Shown piece by piece: positions 52,120 to 60,831 of a stretch of 64,000 bases of DNA. Made by a program: the position numbers and the translations under genes. Each line of letters opens with the position of its first letter. Position 1 is the stretch's first letter. The notes beneath the pieces are model-generated. The model was given only the letters and a program-made list of their open reading frames with translations. It did not search any database and was not told where the DNA came from. This DNA is from Maricaulis maris_C (GTDB lineage Bacteria > Pseudomonadota > Alphaproteobacteria > Caulobacterales > Maricaulaceae): contig NZ_JAGDYT010000008.1 of the NCBI RefSeq assembly GCF_049116555.1, forward strand, positions 1 to 64,000, read 5' to 3'.

Positions 52120-53928
52120 ATGACCATAGATCCGTCCCTCATCCGCAATTTCTCCATCGTGGCCCATATCGACCACGGCAAATCCACGCTGGCCGATCGC
52201 CTGATCCAGGTGACAGGCGGGCTGACCAAGCGCGAGATGAAGGAGCAGGTACTCGACAATATGGAGCTCGAGCGCGAGCGGGGCATTACGATCAAGGCTC
52301 AGACTGTGCGTCTGGACTATTTGGCGAAGGACGGGAAGACCTATGTCCTCAACCTGATCGACACCCCCGGTCACGTCGACTTCGCCTATGAGGTCAACCG
52401 GTCGTTGGCCGCCTGCGAAGGTTCGCTCCTCGTCGTCGATGCCTCCCAGGGCGTGGAAGCCCAGACACTGGCCAATGTTTATCAGGCCATCGAGGTTGAT
52501 CACGAGATCGTCCCCGTCCTCAACAAGATCGACCTGCCCGCCGCCGAGCCGGACCGCGTCAAGGAGCAGATCGAGGATGTGATCGGCCTCGACGCGTCCG
52601 ACGCTGTCGAGATTTCCGCCAAGACGGGACTCGGCATCGAGGATGTGCTGGAAGCCGTCGTGACACGCTTGCCGCCGCCCGATGCCGGTGATCTGGCCGC
52701 GCCGCTCAAGGCGATGCTGGTCGATAGTTGGTATGATCCCTATCTCGGCGTCATCTGTCTGGTCCGGGTGATCGACGGCACGCTCAAGAAGGGCATGAAA
52801 GTGCGCCTCATGGGTACGGGTGCGGCCTATCCTGTCGACGGGGTCGGTGTCTTCCGTCCCAAGAAGGAATCCATCGACAGTCTTGGTCCGGGCGAAATCG
52901 GTTATCTCAATGCCTCGATCAAACAGGTCCGGGATGCGCGGGTGGGTGACACGGTCACCGATGATCGCCGTCCGGCCGACAAGGCACTGACCGGCTACAA
53001 GCCGGCCCAGCCCGTGGTCTTTTGTGGCCTCTTTCCGGTCGACAGTGCCGAGTTCGAGGATTTGCGCGAAGCGATCGAGAAATTGGCCCTCAATGACGCG
53101 TCCTTCTCCTACGAGATGGAAACGTCCGCGGCACTCGGCTTTGGTTTCCGCTGTGGCTTTCTGGGCCTGTTGCACCTCGAAGTGATCCGCGAACGTCTCG
53201 AACGCGAGTATGATATCGAGCTGATCACGACCGCGCCGTCCGTGGTCTATCGCATCATCATGAATGACGGATCCGAGATCGATCTGCACAACCCGGCTGA
53301 CATGCCGGATCCGGTCAAGATCGACACCATTGCCGAGCCCTGGATCAAGGCGACGATCCTGGTTCCGGACGAGTATCTGGGTGGCGTTCTCAAACTCTGT
53401 CAGGATCGCCGCGGCAATCAGGTTGAGCTGACCTATGCCGGCAATCGTGCGCTGGTGGTTTATGAGTTGCCACTCAATGAGGTCGTCTTCGATTTCTATG
53501 ACCGCCTGAAATCGGTCACCAAGGGTTATGCATCCTTCGACTATCAATGGATCGAGGATCGCGTTGGCGATTTGGTGAAGATGTCGATCCTGGTCAATGA
53601 CGAGCCGGTCGACGCGCTTTCCATGGTGGTTCACAAGGCCCGCGCCGATATGCGCGGCCGGTCCATGTGCGAAAAGCTCAAGGACCTGATCCCGCGGCAC
53701 ATGTTCAAGATCCCGATCCAGGCCGCCCTTGGTGGCCGGATCATTGCCCGCGAAACGCTGTCGGCCCTGCGCAAGGATGTCACGGCCAAGTGCTATGGCG
53801 GCGACGCGTCGCGCAAACGCAAGCTTCTGGACAAGCAGAAGGCGGGCAAGAAGAAGATGCGTCAGTTCGGCAAGGTCGAAATCCCGCAGGAGGCGTTTAT
53901 CGCCGCCCTGAAGATGGATGATGATTGA
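52120..53928 (+). CDS. lepA: Elongation factor 4 (LepA)
   Basis: A 602-residue translational GTPase. The G domain has AHIDHGKSTLADRL (G1), ERERGITIKAQ (switch I), DTPGHVDF (G3) and NKIDLP (G4). Domains II, III and V and the LepA-specific C-terminal domain (about residues 490-600, ending in a Lys-rich KQKAGKKKMRQFG) follow. LepA acts in ribosome biogenesis and initiation. I chose ATG 52120 for family length. ATG 52102 adds six residues. The long in-frame extension upstream overlaps the permease gene and is rejected. Confidence 0.97.
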   Translation: MTIDPSLIRNFSIVAHIDHGKSTLADRLIQVTGGLTKREMKEQVLDNMELERERGITIKAQTVRLDYLAKDGKTYVLNLIDTPGHVDFAYEVNRSLAACEGSLLVVDASQGVEAQTLANVYQAIEVDHEIVPVLNKIDLPAAEPDRVKEQIEDVIGLDASDAVEISAKTGLGIEDVLEAVVTRLPPPDAGDLAAPLKAMLVDSWYDPYLGVICLVRVIDGTLKKGMKVRLMGTGAAYPVDGVGVFRPKKESIDSLGPGEIGYLNASIKQVRDARVGDTVTDDRRPADKALTGYKPAQPVVFCGLFPVDSAEFEDLREAIEKLALNDASFSYEMETSAALGFGFRCGFLGLLHLEVIRERLEREYDIELITTAPSVVYRIIMNDGSEIDLHNPADMPDPVKIDTIAEPWIKATILVPDEYLGGVLKLCQDRRGNQVELTYAGNRALVVYELPLNEVVFDFYDRLKSVTKGYASFDYQWIEDRVGDLVKMSILVNDEPVDALSMVVHKARADMRGRSMCEKLKDLIPRHMFKIPIQAALGGRIIARETLSALRKDVTAKCYGGDASRKRKLLDKQKAGKKKMRQFGKVEIPQEAFIAALKMDDD

Positions 53929-54000
53929 CCGGGGCTTGCCTTCGGCGGCCGATGCGCCATGTTCTGAGCCAACTCTTCGCATCCCTCAGGGAGAATGATG

Positions 54001-54531
54001 ATGCGCCGCCATTTTGCTGCCAGCCTTGCTGCTCTTGCCCTCACCGCGGCTCCGGCCCTTGCCGAGCTTGACGCCGGCGATGCCGCCGCGGACTTCACGG
54101 TTTCCGGCTTCCAGGCCGGTGAGCCGGTCTCCTTCCATCTCGCCGAGGCGCTGGAGGAGGGACCTGTTGTGCTCTTCTTCTTCCCGGCGGCCTTTACCTC
54201 GGGCTGTGAAGCCCAGGCCGCTGCCTTCGCTGAGGCGATCGACCAGTTCACCGCTGAAGGCGCTCGCGTCATTGGCGTGACCGGGGGCAATACGGACCGC
54301 TTGGCCGAGTTCTCGACCCAGCACTGCGCCTCGGCCTTTCCGGTCTTCGCCGCGGAAGACGGCATGGCCCGCGCCTATGATGCCCGCATGATGATGCGTC
54401 CGGGCTGGACCAATCGCACCTCTTACGTGATCGATCAAAATTCGACGATTGCCTTTTCCTGGTCCGATATGAGCCCCTATGAGCATGTCGATCAGACACT
54501 TGCCGCTGTGCGCGCGCTCAACGTGGAATAA
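54001..54531 (+). CDS. Secreted peroxiredoxin (AhpC/TSA family)
   Basis: A 176-residue thioredoxin-fold peroxidase with a signal peptide (residues 1-20, APALA). The active-site loop is FFPAAFTSGCEAQA (PxxxTxxC variant, peroxidatic Cys about residue 64). A second Cys in TQHCASAF could be the resolving residue. It probably detoxifies hydroperoxides in the periplasm. Three ATG codons in a row (53995, 53998, 54001) occur. The third has the best spacing to AGGGAG. Confidence 0.85.
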   Translation: MRRHFAASLAALALTAAPALAELDAGDAAADFTVSGFQAGEPVSFHLAEALEEGPVVLFFFPAAFTSGCEAQAAAFAEAIDQFTAEGARVIGVTGGNTDRLAEFSTQHCASAFPVFAAEDGMARAYDARMMMRPGWTNRTSYVIDQNSTIAFSWSDMSPYEHVDQTLAAVRALNVE

Positions 54532-54665
54532 TCTTGCGCGTCCCCCGGTGCCAATCGGGTCGCGGTAGCGATATCATGCAGTAGACAAGGGCGCGGACAT
54601 CGTGTTGCGGTGCATTGTGAGACGTGGCGATTCTGGCCGTCTCAATGCCCTTGGGAAGCTGCGTG

Positions 54666-55871
54666 ATGTCCGACCCCGTCGTCCTGTTTGAGAATGTCCA
54701 CCCTGTCGCCGATCTCGCCTTCAAGGCGGACGGCTATGCCATTGAACGCCATGCGGCGGCTCTGGATATCGACGCGCTGCATGCAGCCCTCGGTCCGGCC
54801 GTGCTGGCGGGGATCCGTTCGCGCACCAAGATGAACCGGGCGGCCTTCGATGCGGCGCCCAATCTGCGTGCGCTGGGCTGCTTCTGCATTGGCACCAACC
54901 AGGTCGATCTCGGCGTCGCAGCGGATCGCGGCATTCCCGTTTTCAACGGTCCCTTCGGCAATACCCGATCCGTGGCCGAGCTGACCCTCGCCTCGGTGAT
55001 CATGCTGATGCGCGGTATCCCGATGCGCTCCGGCGCAGCCATGCGCGGTGAGTGGCAGAAATCGGCGACCAATTCGCATGAGGTTCGCGCCAAGAAGCTG
55101 GGCATTGTCGGCTATGGCAATATCGGCTCGCAATTGTCCGTTCTCGCCAGTGCCCTGGGCATGCATGTCTATTTCTATGACACCGAACCCAAGCTGGCGC
55201 ACGGCAATGCGCGGTCCTGCTCGAGCCTGGACGAATTGCTGGCGATCTCCGATGTGGTGACGCTGCATGTCCCCTCGACCGACCAGACCCGCAATATCAT
55301 GAGCCGCGACTCCATCGCCAAAATGAAGCCGGGCTCGATTCTGATCAATCAGGCGCGGGGCGACCTGGTCGATATTGACGCATTGGCCGAGGCCCTCGAA
55401 AGCGGTCACCTGATCGGCGCCGCTGTCGATGTCTTCCCGAAAGAACCGGCGTCCAAGGATGAGGCTTTCGTCTCACCCCTGCAGGCCTTCAAGAACATCA
55501 TCCTGACCCCGCATATCGGCGGCTCGACACTGGAGGCCCAGCAAGCCATTGGCGAAGACGTGTCGGGCAAGCTGGCCCGCTTTGTCTCACTGGGCGCAAC
55601 CAAGGGCGCGGTCAATGTGCCGGAGATCGAACCCGGCCGGATCAAGCCGGGACGAACCCGCCTCCTGAGCTTCCATTCGAACGCACCGGGCTTCCTGTCT
55701 CGCCTCAATGACGCGGTCAGCGCCTCGGGGGCCAATATCGCCGCGCAGCAACTCGAGACGCGCGGCCAGCTCGGTTATGTGGCCGCCGATCTTGAGGGTG
55801 ACCTCCCGCCCGGATTCGTTGATCATATCAGCGCGCTTGACGGGTCGATCAGCGCGCGTCTGGTCCGCTAG
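54666..55871 (+). CDS. serA: D-3-phosphoglycerate dehydrogenase
   Basis: A 401-residue 2-hydroxyacid dehydrogenase. It carries out the first step of serine synthesis. The NAD motif GIVGYGNIGSQL (about residues 148-159) is present, with catalytic Arg in NQARGDLVD, Glu in PKEPAS and His in TPHIGGSTLEAQ. A C-terminal ACT domain (about 330-401) gives feedback by serine. ATG 54666 has GGGAAG upstream. Its stop overlaps the stop of the convergent DUF4386 gene in the shared CTAG. The phosphoserine phosphatase gene lies about 0.8 kb further on. Confidence 0.93.
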   Translation: MSDPVVLFENVHPVADLAFKADGYAIERHAAALDIDALHAALGPAVLAGIRSRTKMNRAAFDAAPNLRALGCFCIGTNQVDLGVAADRGIPVFNGPFGNTRSVAELTLASVIMLMRGIPMRSGAAMRGEWQKSATNSHEVRAKKLGIVGYGNIGSQLSVLASALGMHVYFYDTEPKLAHGNARSCSSLDELLAISDVVTLHVPSTDQTRNIMSRDSIAKMKPGSILINQARGDLVDIDALAEALESGHLIGAAVDVFPKEPASKDEAFVSPLQAFKNIILTPHIGGSTLEAQQAIGEDVSGKLARFVSLGATKGAVNVPEIEPGRIKPGRTRLLSFHSNAPGFLSRLNDAVSASGANIAAQQLETRGQLGYVAADLEGDLPPGFVDHISALDGSISARLVR

Positions 55872-56596
55872 TTAGCTGGCTCGTATCGGTCCGTCCAACG
55901 ACGGCGGCTGAGGCCGGCGATCAGCAACCATCCGGCAAACACGAATTCGGGCAGGGCGGCCGGCAGAAGCAGAAGGCCGCCGAGACCGGACAGTGCGGGG
56001 AATCCGAAATGGACAATGCCAAGGGCCAGATAGCTCAGGCCTGACAGTCCCATGAGGGCGCCGAGAAAACGCGGAAAATAGCCGGATCGGACAAGCAGGA
56101 TGCCAAGCGAGCAACCGTGCAGACCGAACAGCATCAGGCCGAGAATATAGCCTTCATTGTGCAGGCCAAGAAAGGTCAGGGCGAGTGTGTTGGCGGCGGC
56201 CGGCTCGAACTGTCCGGCGATGGCAGTATCGCCCAACAAGAGCAGTGGGGCTGTCTGAGCCAGCAGGGCGGTCACCATCACGCCGCTCATCACCAGCCGA
56301 ACGGACAGCGCAAACAGTGCGATGCCGCGGTCTACCGGGGCCAGCAAGCGGTAGAAGGTTACGGCCAGCACAATATCAAGCGCGAAGACCAGAAAGTCGG
56401 CGAGCAGGCCGAGGCGGAACAATCCGTTGCGATCCTGGATGAGCTCGGCGGTGGTGTCGGCACTCTGCCAGTCAATGAGGCTGCCGCGAACGGCCATCTG
56501 GGCGAAAATTCCGCAAAGAATTATCACGACATAGGCAAGCCCTGAGAGGCGGGCGAGTGTGACAGGGTGGCGGGTCAGTGTGGCTGTATTGGGCAT
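55868..56596 (-). CDS. DUF4386-family membrane protein
   Basis: A 242-residue protein with about six transmembrane helices (SGLAYVVIILCGIFAQMAV, LADFLVFALDIVLAVTFYRLL and others), matching the DUF4386 family of unknown function. I chose ATG 56596 with CGGAG upstream. The longer open frame to 56857 encodes an Arg-rich, non-conserved tail that overlaps the serB-like gene. The two stop codons with serA overlap (CTAG, 55868-55871). Confidence 0.8.
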   Translation of the reverse strand: MPNTATLTRHPVTLARLSGLAYVVIILCGIFAQMAVRGSLIDWQSADTTAELIQDRNGLFRLGLLADFLVFALDIVLAVTFYRLLAPVDRGIALFALSVRLVMSGVMVTALLAQTAPLLLLGDTAIAGQFEPAAANTLALTFLGLHNEGYILGLMLFGLHGCSLGILLVRSGYFPRFLGALMGLSGLSYLALGIVHFGFPALSGLGGLLLLPAALPEFVFAGWLLIAGLSRRRWTDRYEPAN

Positions 56597-56711
56597 GCGG
56601 GCTCCGATCCGGGCGTGTTCATGGCGCCCATTCTCGCGCCGGGTCCGACGCCGGTCTCGCCGATTTGCAAATCGGCGCATCCTGCATTGAAGGCATGCCC
56701 ACGCCTGCGAC

Positions 56712-57386
56712 CTAGACGCCCAACGCCTTGGCCAGTCCGTCAACCGTGCGCACATAGCTGGCTCCGGACCATTCGCAGGCGGCAATGACGACATCGCGCT
56801 TGGCGACCAGGCCAAACCCGATGAAACGGTCGGCGGCGCCCGCCTCATAGGCTTCAAAATCCGTCATGCCATCACCGATCATGATGGTCTCGCCAGCCTG
56901 TTTGGAAATCGAGTTCAGAACCTCTGCCTTGCCGCCATTGCGCGAGAGTGGATAGTCGGTGTCCAGACCGGCGACCCGATCGTCCTCCCAGACAAAGCGG
57001 TTGGCGTGGATGTCGCCCTGGCGGAATCCGAGATCGCCCAGAACCGGTTCGAGCAGATCAGCAAACCCGCCGGAAATCGCATGCAGCGTATCGCCCTGAG
57101 ACCGTAATCGGCTGAGCAGCGGCGCCACGCCCGGGGTCAGTCGCTGTCGCAAGTGCTCGGCGATGGCGGCCACGCCTTCACGGTCGAGCGCAGCGAGCTG
57201 AAGGCGTGCCTCCAGACTGTCACGCAAGGCCATGCTGCCTGACATGCCAGCCTGGGTGATCTCGTGCAGGCGGGTCTTCGCCGCGACCCTGTCCTCGCGC
57301 TCGGCGAGGGCTGCCTCCAGAGCCGTATCCAGCGACTCCACGCGCAGGAGTGTGGAATCAACGTCGAAGGCAATCAGTCGTGTCAC
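56712..57386 (-). CDS. serB: Phosphoserine phosphatase-like HAD hydrolase
   Basis: A 224-residue HAD-IB enzyme. Nucleophile motif AFDVDSTLL (Asp8, Asp10) opens it. The SGG motif is HAISGGFADL, and the third motif is GDGMTDFEAYEAG. It fits SerB, the last step of serine synthesis, which agrees with serA nearby, but related phosphatases look alike. The start is GTG at 57386, with AGGA 7 nt upstream. It diverges from nothing close. msrA lies on the same strand 76 nt upstream. Confidence 0.82.
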   Translation of the reverse strand: MTRLIAFDVDSTLLRVESLDTALEAALAEREDRVAAKTRLHEITQAGMSGSMALRDSLEARLQLAALDREGVAAIAEHLRQRLTPGVAPLLSRLRSQGDTLHAISGGFADLLEPVLGDLGFRQGDIHANRFVWEDDRVAGLDTDYPLSRNGGKAEVLNSISKQAGETIMIGDGMTDFEAYEAGAADRFIGFGLVAKRDVVIAACEWSGASYVRTVDGLAKALGV

Positions 57387-57462
57387 GGCAGAATCCTGAG
57401 CTCACTAGGGGCGAGTCTAGACGCCGGATGCAAGCCTGTCAGCGCCCCGGTCGTGGCTGGTG

Positions 57463-58104
57463 TCACGTGCCGATCGGGCAGACGACGCCGGTGCCGCCAA
57501 TTCCGCAATAGCCGGACGGGTTTCTGGCCAGATATTGCTGGTGGTAATCCTCGGCATAATAGAAGGGCCCGGCCGGCGCGATCTCGGTCGTGATCCGCCC
57601 CAGGCCAGCTTTCGCCAATTCCTGCTGATAGGCGGTTGCGGACTCGCGCGCCGCCTCAAGCTGATCCGTCCCGGTAGTAAAGATTGCCGAGCGATACTGG
57701 GTGCCGCGATCATTGCCCTGGCGCATGCCCTGCGTCGGGTCATGCGCCTCCCAGAAGCGTTTCAGCACGCCATCCAGCGTGATGAGGGCCGGATCGAATA
57801 TCACCCGCACAAGCTCGGTATGTCCGGTCGCGCCGGAGCAGGTTTCTTCATAGGTGGGGTTGGGCGTCGAGCCGCCGCCATAACCGACTGCTGTATGCCA
57901 CACGCCCGGCGTCTCCCAAAAAATACGCTCGGCTCCCCAGAAACAACCCAGGCCGAGATGCAGCTCGGCCATGCCCTCAGGGCATGGCATCCGGATGTCG
58001 CGTCCGGTGATGACATGCGCCGGCGCGGTGGCAATCGGACTGGCGCGACCGGGCAGGGCCTGGTCGGCGGGAATGATTTCGGATTTCCAGACAGGGTCTG
58101 ACAT
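57463..58104 (-). CDS. msrA: Peptide methionine sulfoxide reductase MsrA
   Basis: A 213-residue MsrA. The catalytic Cys54 is in GCFWGAER, followed by VGYGGGSTPNPTYEETCSGATGHTE in the family pattern (shown in part: GYGGGSTPNPTYEE). A C-terminal Cys in YCGIGGTGVVC can resolve the sulfenic acid. It repairs S-methionine sulfoxide in proteins. GGAG lies upstream of ATG 58104. Confidence 0.95.
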   Translation of the reverse strand: MSDPVWKSEIIPADQALPGRASPIATAPAHVITGRDIRMPCPEGMAELHLGLGCFWGAERIFWETPGVWHTAVGYGGGSTPNPTYEETCSGATGHTELVRVIFDPALITLDGVLKRFWEAHDPTQGMRQGNDRGTQYRSAIFTTGTDQLEAARESATAYQQELAKAGLGRITTEIAPAGPFYYAEDYHQQYLARNPSGYCGIGGTGVVCPIGT

Positions 58105-58188
58105 GCAGGGGCTCCAGCGCCACGGGATCGACCCTCAAAATAGGGGGCCCGCAGACAAAAACCAGAGCCCGCACCTGCTCAAACTGCG

Positions 58189-58782
58189 TCAGCGGCCAAG
58201 CCGTGTTCGCTCGATGCGCTGGAAGGGCCGCCAGCTCTCTCCGGCATCATTGCTGGCGTCGATCCGCATGCTGTGATGGTCGACGTCGGCGATCGCGATG
58301 GTGAGGCGGAAATGCGTGCGCGAACCGTCCGCATTCACGAAAGGCGTATCCGCGCGCAGATTGTCCACCACGAGGCGACCATCCGGCCCCATGACGCCCT
58401 CGAATACATCGAGATTGCCCCAGGTATCGTCGAGCGCAACCAGTCGGAAAACATCACGGTTCTGGTCGTACTGGATGGAGGTTTCGAGTCGCCAGGGTTT
58501 GATCGGGCGCTCGGGCACATCCTCGCGCAGGGCCATATTGTCGAGCAGATAGCGGATCGTCACCGTGTAGGCCGTTTCCCCTCCGGTCCAGCCGCCCGCG
58601 CGGTCGCTGTCGAACTCGCGGACCGACCAGGCGCCGGCCATTGGCGCCAGCCGCTCCATCTCCGTCCGGGCTTCTTCACCCCAGCTGCGGCGCACGGCCT
58701 CATCCTGGGCGAGTACGGTGGGCGCGCTCCCGGCGAGCACGCCGAAGACCAGGCCGGAAGCGGCCCAATGTCTGATTGTCAT
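58189..58782 (-). CDS. Secreted DUF1579-like protein
   Basis: A 197-residue protein with a signal peptide (residues about 5-25, TVLAQ). A beta-rich domain with LAPMAGAWSVREF, TVTIRYLLDNMALRED, QYDQNRDVFRLVALDDTWGN and MRIDASNDAGESW follows. This is reminiscent of DUF1579 lipocalin-like domains, which bind hydrophobic ligands. GGGGA precedes the ATG. No close partner gene. Confidence 0.65.
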   Translation of the reverse strand: MTIRHWAASGLVFGVLAGSAPTVLAQDEAVRRSWGEEARTEMERLAPMAGAWSVREFDSDRAGGWTGGETAYTVTIRYLLDNMALREDVPERPIKPWRLETSIQYDQNRDVFRLVALDDTWGNLDVFEGVMGPDGRLVVDNLRADTPFVNADGSRTHFRLTIAIADVDHHSMRIDASNDAGESWRPFQRIERTRLGR

Positions 58783-58943
58783 GATTTTCCCCTGTGACCA
58801 GACGTGATGGACGAACGGCCCCCTTTTCGCCTGTCAGATTGTCGTCCGGATGCGCGACTGACAAATCACGTCTTCGCAAGGTGCGAAAGCTGAGCGAGAC
58901 GCCTTGCAGGATGCGCCGCGATGGGTATAGTCCGCGCCTTCGC

Positions 58944-59033
58944 GGTGAGGTGGCCGAGTGGTCGAAGGCGCACGCCTGGAACGCGTGTAGGCGGGTAACC
59001 GTCTCGTGGGTTCGAATCCCACCCTCACCGCCA
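58944..59033 (+). tRNA. tRNA-Ser (GGA)
   Basis: Acceptor stem GGTGAGG pairs with CCTCACC, then G and encoded CCA. The anticodon arm is CACGC, loop CTGGAAC, GCGTG, giving anticodon GGA (Ser). A long class II variable arm (AGGCGGGTAACCGTCTC) and a T arm with GGGTTCGAATCCC are present. Confidence 0.95.
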
Positions 59034-59294
59034 CTATTCCCGTCTCATCAGCAGAGATTTCCCCTAATCCGAAATACCCGCGAAGTTCCGCGGGTAAACG
59101 CCGTGCTATGATCCAAATATTCGAAGCGCGGTGGTGAAGTGCATCTGAACCCGACGAGAGTTTCAAAGTAGTGCAGCTGGCGCTTCGGATGCTCAAATTC
59201 TCTGCTGTTCCAACTGAACAGAAATTAACTGGGGCTCCACGCCCCGACCATCTCGTGTGTCTATTTTCGCACCCTTCTAACCGAAGGGAACGGC
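59034..59294. other. AT-richer spacer after tRNA-Ser, no gene seen
   Basis: About 260 bases with several stop codons in all frames. A hairpin ACCCGCG/CGCGGGT lies at about 59076-59095 without a T run. The composition is more AT-rich than the rest of the window. No integrase, direct repeat of the tRNA end or att-like core was found by eye. Confidence 0.5.
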
Positions 59295-60689
59295 ATGTTT
59301 AGGCGGACCATTGTGATATTGTCAGCGTTGGCGGCCAGCGTAACAAACGCTTTGGCAAATGACCTGACGCAAGAGCAGGCCAGACAAGAGCTGGAACAGG
59401 TTCAGGAATTCGTTCTCGGCCGCCACCCGGACCCGTTCTGGTTCAATGATGAGTCCGTGTGGCAGGAGCGCCTCGGAGCGTTGCGCGCGCGAACAGGTGA
59501 TGTTTCCCATGTCGAGCAGTATTTCGATTTGGCCTCGCTATTGTCGCTGGCCATGGACACTCATGTGCAAATCTATCCGGTAAATGACACGCCAGGATTT
59601 GAACGGTCCTATCCTTTGAGATTTCGGCTTTACGAGGAAGGTGTTTTCATCACTGCAGCTGACAACCCGTACCGTGACTGGGTTGGCGCGCGGGTCATAG
59701 CCATAAATGGCATTTCGGCGTCCACGATCGTTGATGAAATGCAAGGATATGCCTTTTCCGATCACCCCGAGCGTCAGCGGAGCTGGGCAGTAGAACATTA
59801 TCTAATTCACCCAGCGACATACTCCTATTTTGGTTGGATGAACGACGAAGGCGGCGTGGAACTATCGCTAGAAATGTTCGATGGGGGAAATCGCCAAGTT
59901 GTTTTGGACCAAACTCTTGATGAGAGCATGGATGCCGTACTGCGCAGCGGTCGCAGCGAAGGGTATTACTGGCCGGACGGCTGGCGAACGCTAGACGATT
60001 TGACGGCCTCGCCCACGCCTTTATCGCGCCAACGTTTGGACGAAAGTTTCTGGTATTCAGACTTGAACGGTGGCGAGGTCGTCTATCTTCAGTTCAACTC
60101 CTCGTCTCACGCCGAAGGCGAACAAAGCTTTCTTGAGTTCACCATCGACGTCTTCGAAGACATAGCCGCTCGAGAGACTCCACCTTCGCGCATAATCCTG
60201 GATATCCGCGCAAACCTTGGCGGCTGGATTGGTCGATCGCTTCCACTTCCTTACCTTGTTCAGGTGTCGGGTATTTGCTGTGAGCGTGGAAGCGTCGTGC
60301 TTCTAACCGGGCGTGAAACAATATCTGCCGGAAGCGTCTTTGCAGGCGTAACGGAAATTGCAACGCGCGCTGTAACTATTGGCGAACCCACTGGCGGCCG
60401 GCCAAACATATTTTTGGGGCATAGCGGGATTACGCTTCCGCATTCCGGACTAGAGCCTGAAGCTTCCAGCGAGGTCTATTATAGCACGGACACCAGCGAC
60501 GACCGCATGGCCGTTTTCCCCGATGTGGTAGTCAGGGAACGATTTTCCGACGCTGCAGCGGGTCGAGACGCAGCGCTGGAAGCCGCTTTGGCGTTATCAG
60601 CTGAAACAGCGACAGGCTTTTATCCCGGCGATACGCCTGCGCGGCCATGGGCTAGGCCTTCGCAGCAAAGTTCCAACTGGGCGAGGTGA
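59295..60689 (+). CDS. Secreted S41-like peptidase, possibly acquired
   Basis: A 464-residue secreted protein (signal peptide 1-21, NALAN). The C-terminal half carries S41 features: RIILDIRANLGGWIGRSL (LDxRxNxGG), LLTGRETISAGSVFAGV, where Ser in ISAGS matches the nucleophile, and IGEPTGGRPN. The usual Lys was not located with certainty. There is no PDZ domain visible, although ARVIAINGISAST resembles a PDZ-like strand. The gene uses AT-rich codons (TTA, ATA, AAT, ATT) far more than its neighbours, and it follows directly after tRNA-Ser. A perfect 10-bp hairpin follows. AGGGAAC precedes the ATG. Confidence 0.72.
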   Translation: MFRRTIVILSALAASVTNALANDLTQEQARQELEQVQEFVLGRHPDPFWFNDESVWQERLGALRARTGDVSHVEQYFDLASLLSLAMDTHVQIYPVNDTPGFERSYPLRFRLYEEGVFITAADNPYRDWVGARVIAINGISASTIVDEMQGYAFSDHPERQRSWAVEHYLIHPATYSYFGWMNDEGGVELSLEMFDGGNRQVVLDQTLDESMDAVLRSGRSEGYYWPDGWRTLDDLTASPTPLSRQRLDESFWYSDLNGGEVVYLQFNSSSHAEGEQSFLEFTIDVFEDIAARETPPSRIILDIRANLGGWIGRSLPLPYLVQVSGICCERGSVVLLTGRETISAGSVFAGVTEIATRAVTIGEPTGGRPNIFLGHSGITLPHSGLEPEASSEVYYSTDTSDDRMAVFPDVVVRERFSDAAAGRDAALEAALALSAETATGFYPGDTPARPWARPSQQSSNWAR

Positions 60690-60712
60690 AGGAGTCGACT
60701 TTGCTGCGGCTG

Positions 60713-60739
60713 GCGGTTGGAACGTTGGGTTCCAACCGC
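60713..60739 (+). terminator. Hairpin after the S41-like gene
   Basis: GCGGTTGGAA (60713-60722) and TTCCAACCGC (60730-60739) form a perfect 10-bp stem with a 7-nt loop. No strong T run follows, so termination is inferred. It lies between the convergent S41-like and LysR genes. Confidence 0.5.
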
Positions 60740-60831
60740 TCAGAGACCCGTTCGCTTTTGTCTGACGCCACCGCTCCGATAGTCTCGACCCTCATAGTTC
60801 GGTGGTCCGAGTCCGCGAGGTGTTCATGCCA

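Noticed and set aside
52105..53982. 625-codon minus-strand frame opposite lepA
   Set aside because: It is the mirror of lepA and has no domain of its own.
58944..59294. tRNA-Ser as a genomic-island attachment site
   Set aside because: No integrase gene, no second copy of the tRNA 3' end and no island-type genes beyond the single AT-rich gene were found in the window.
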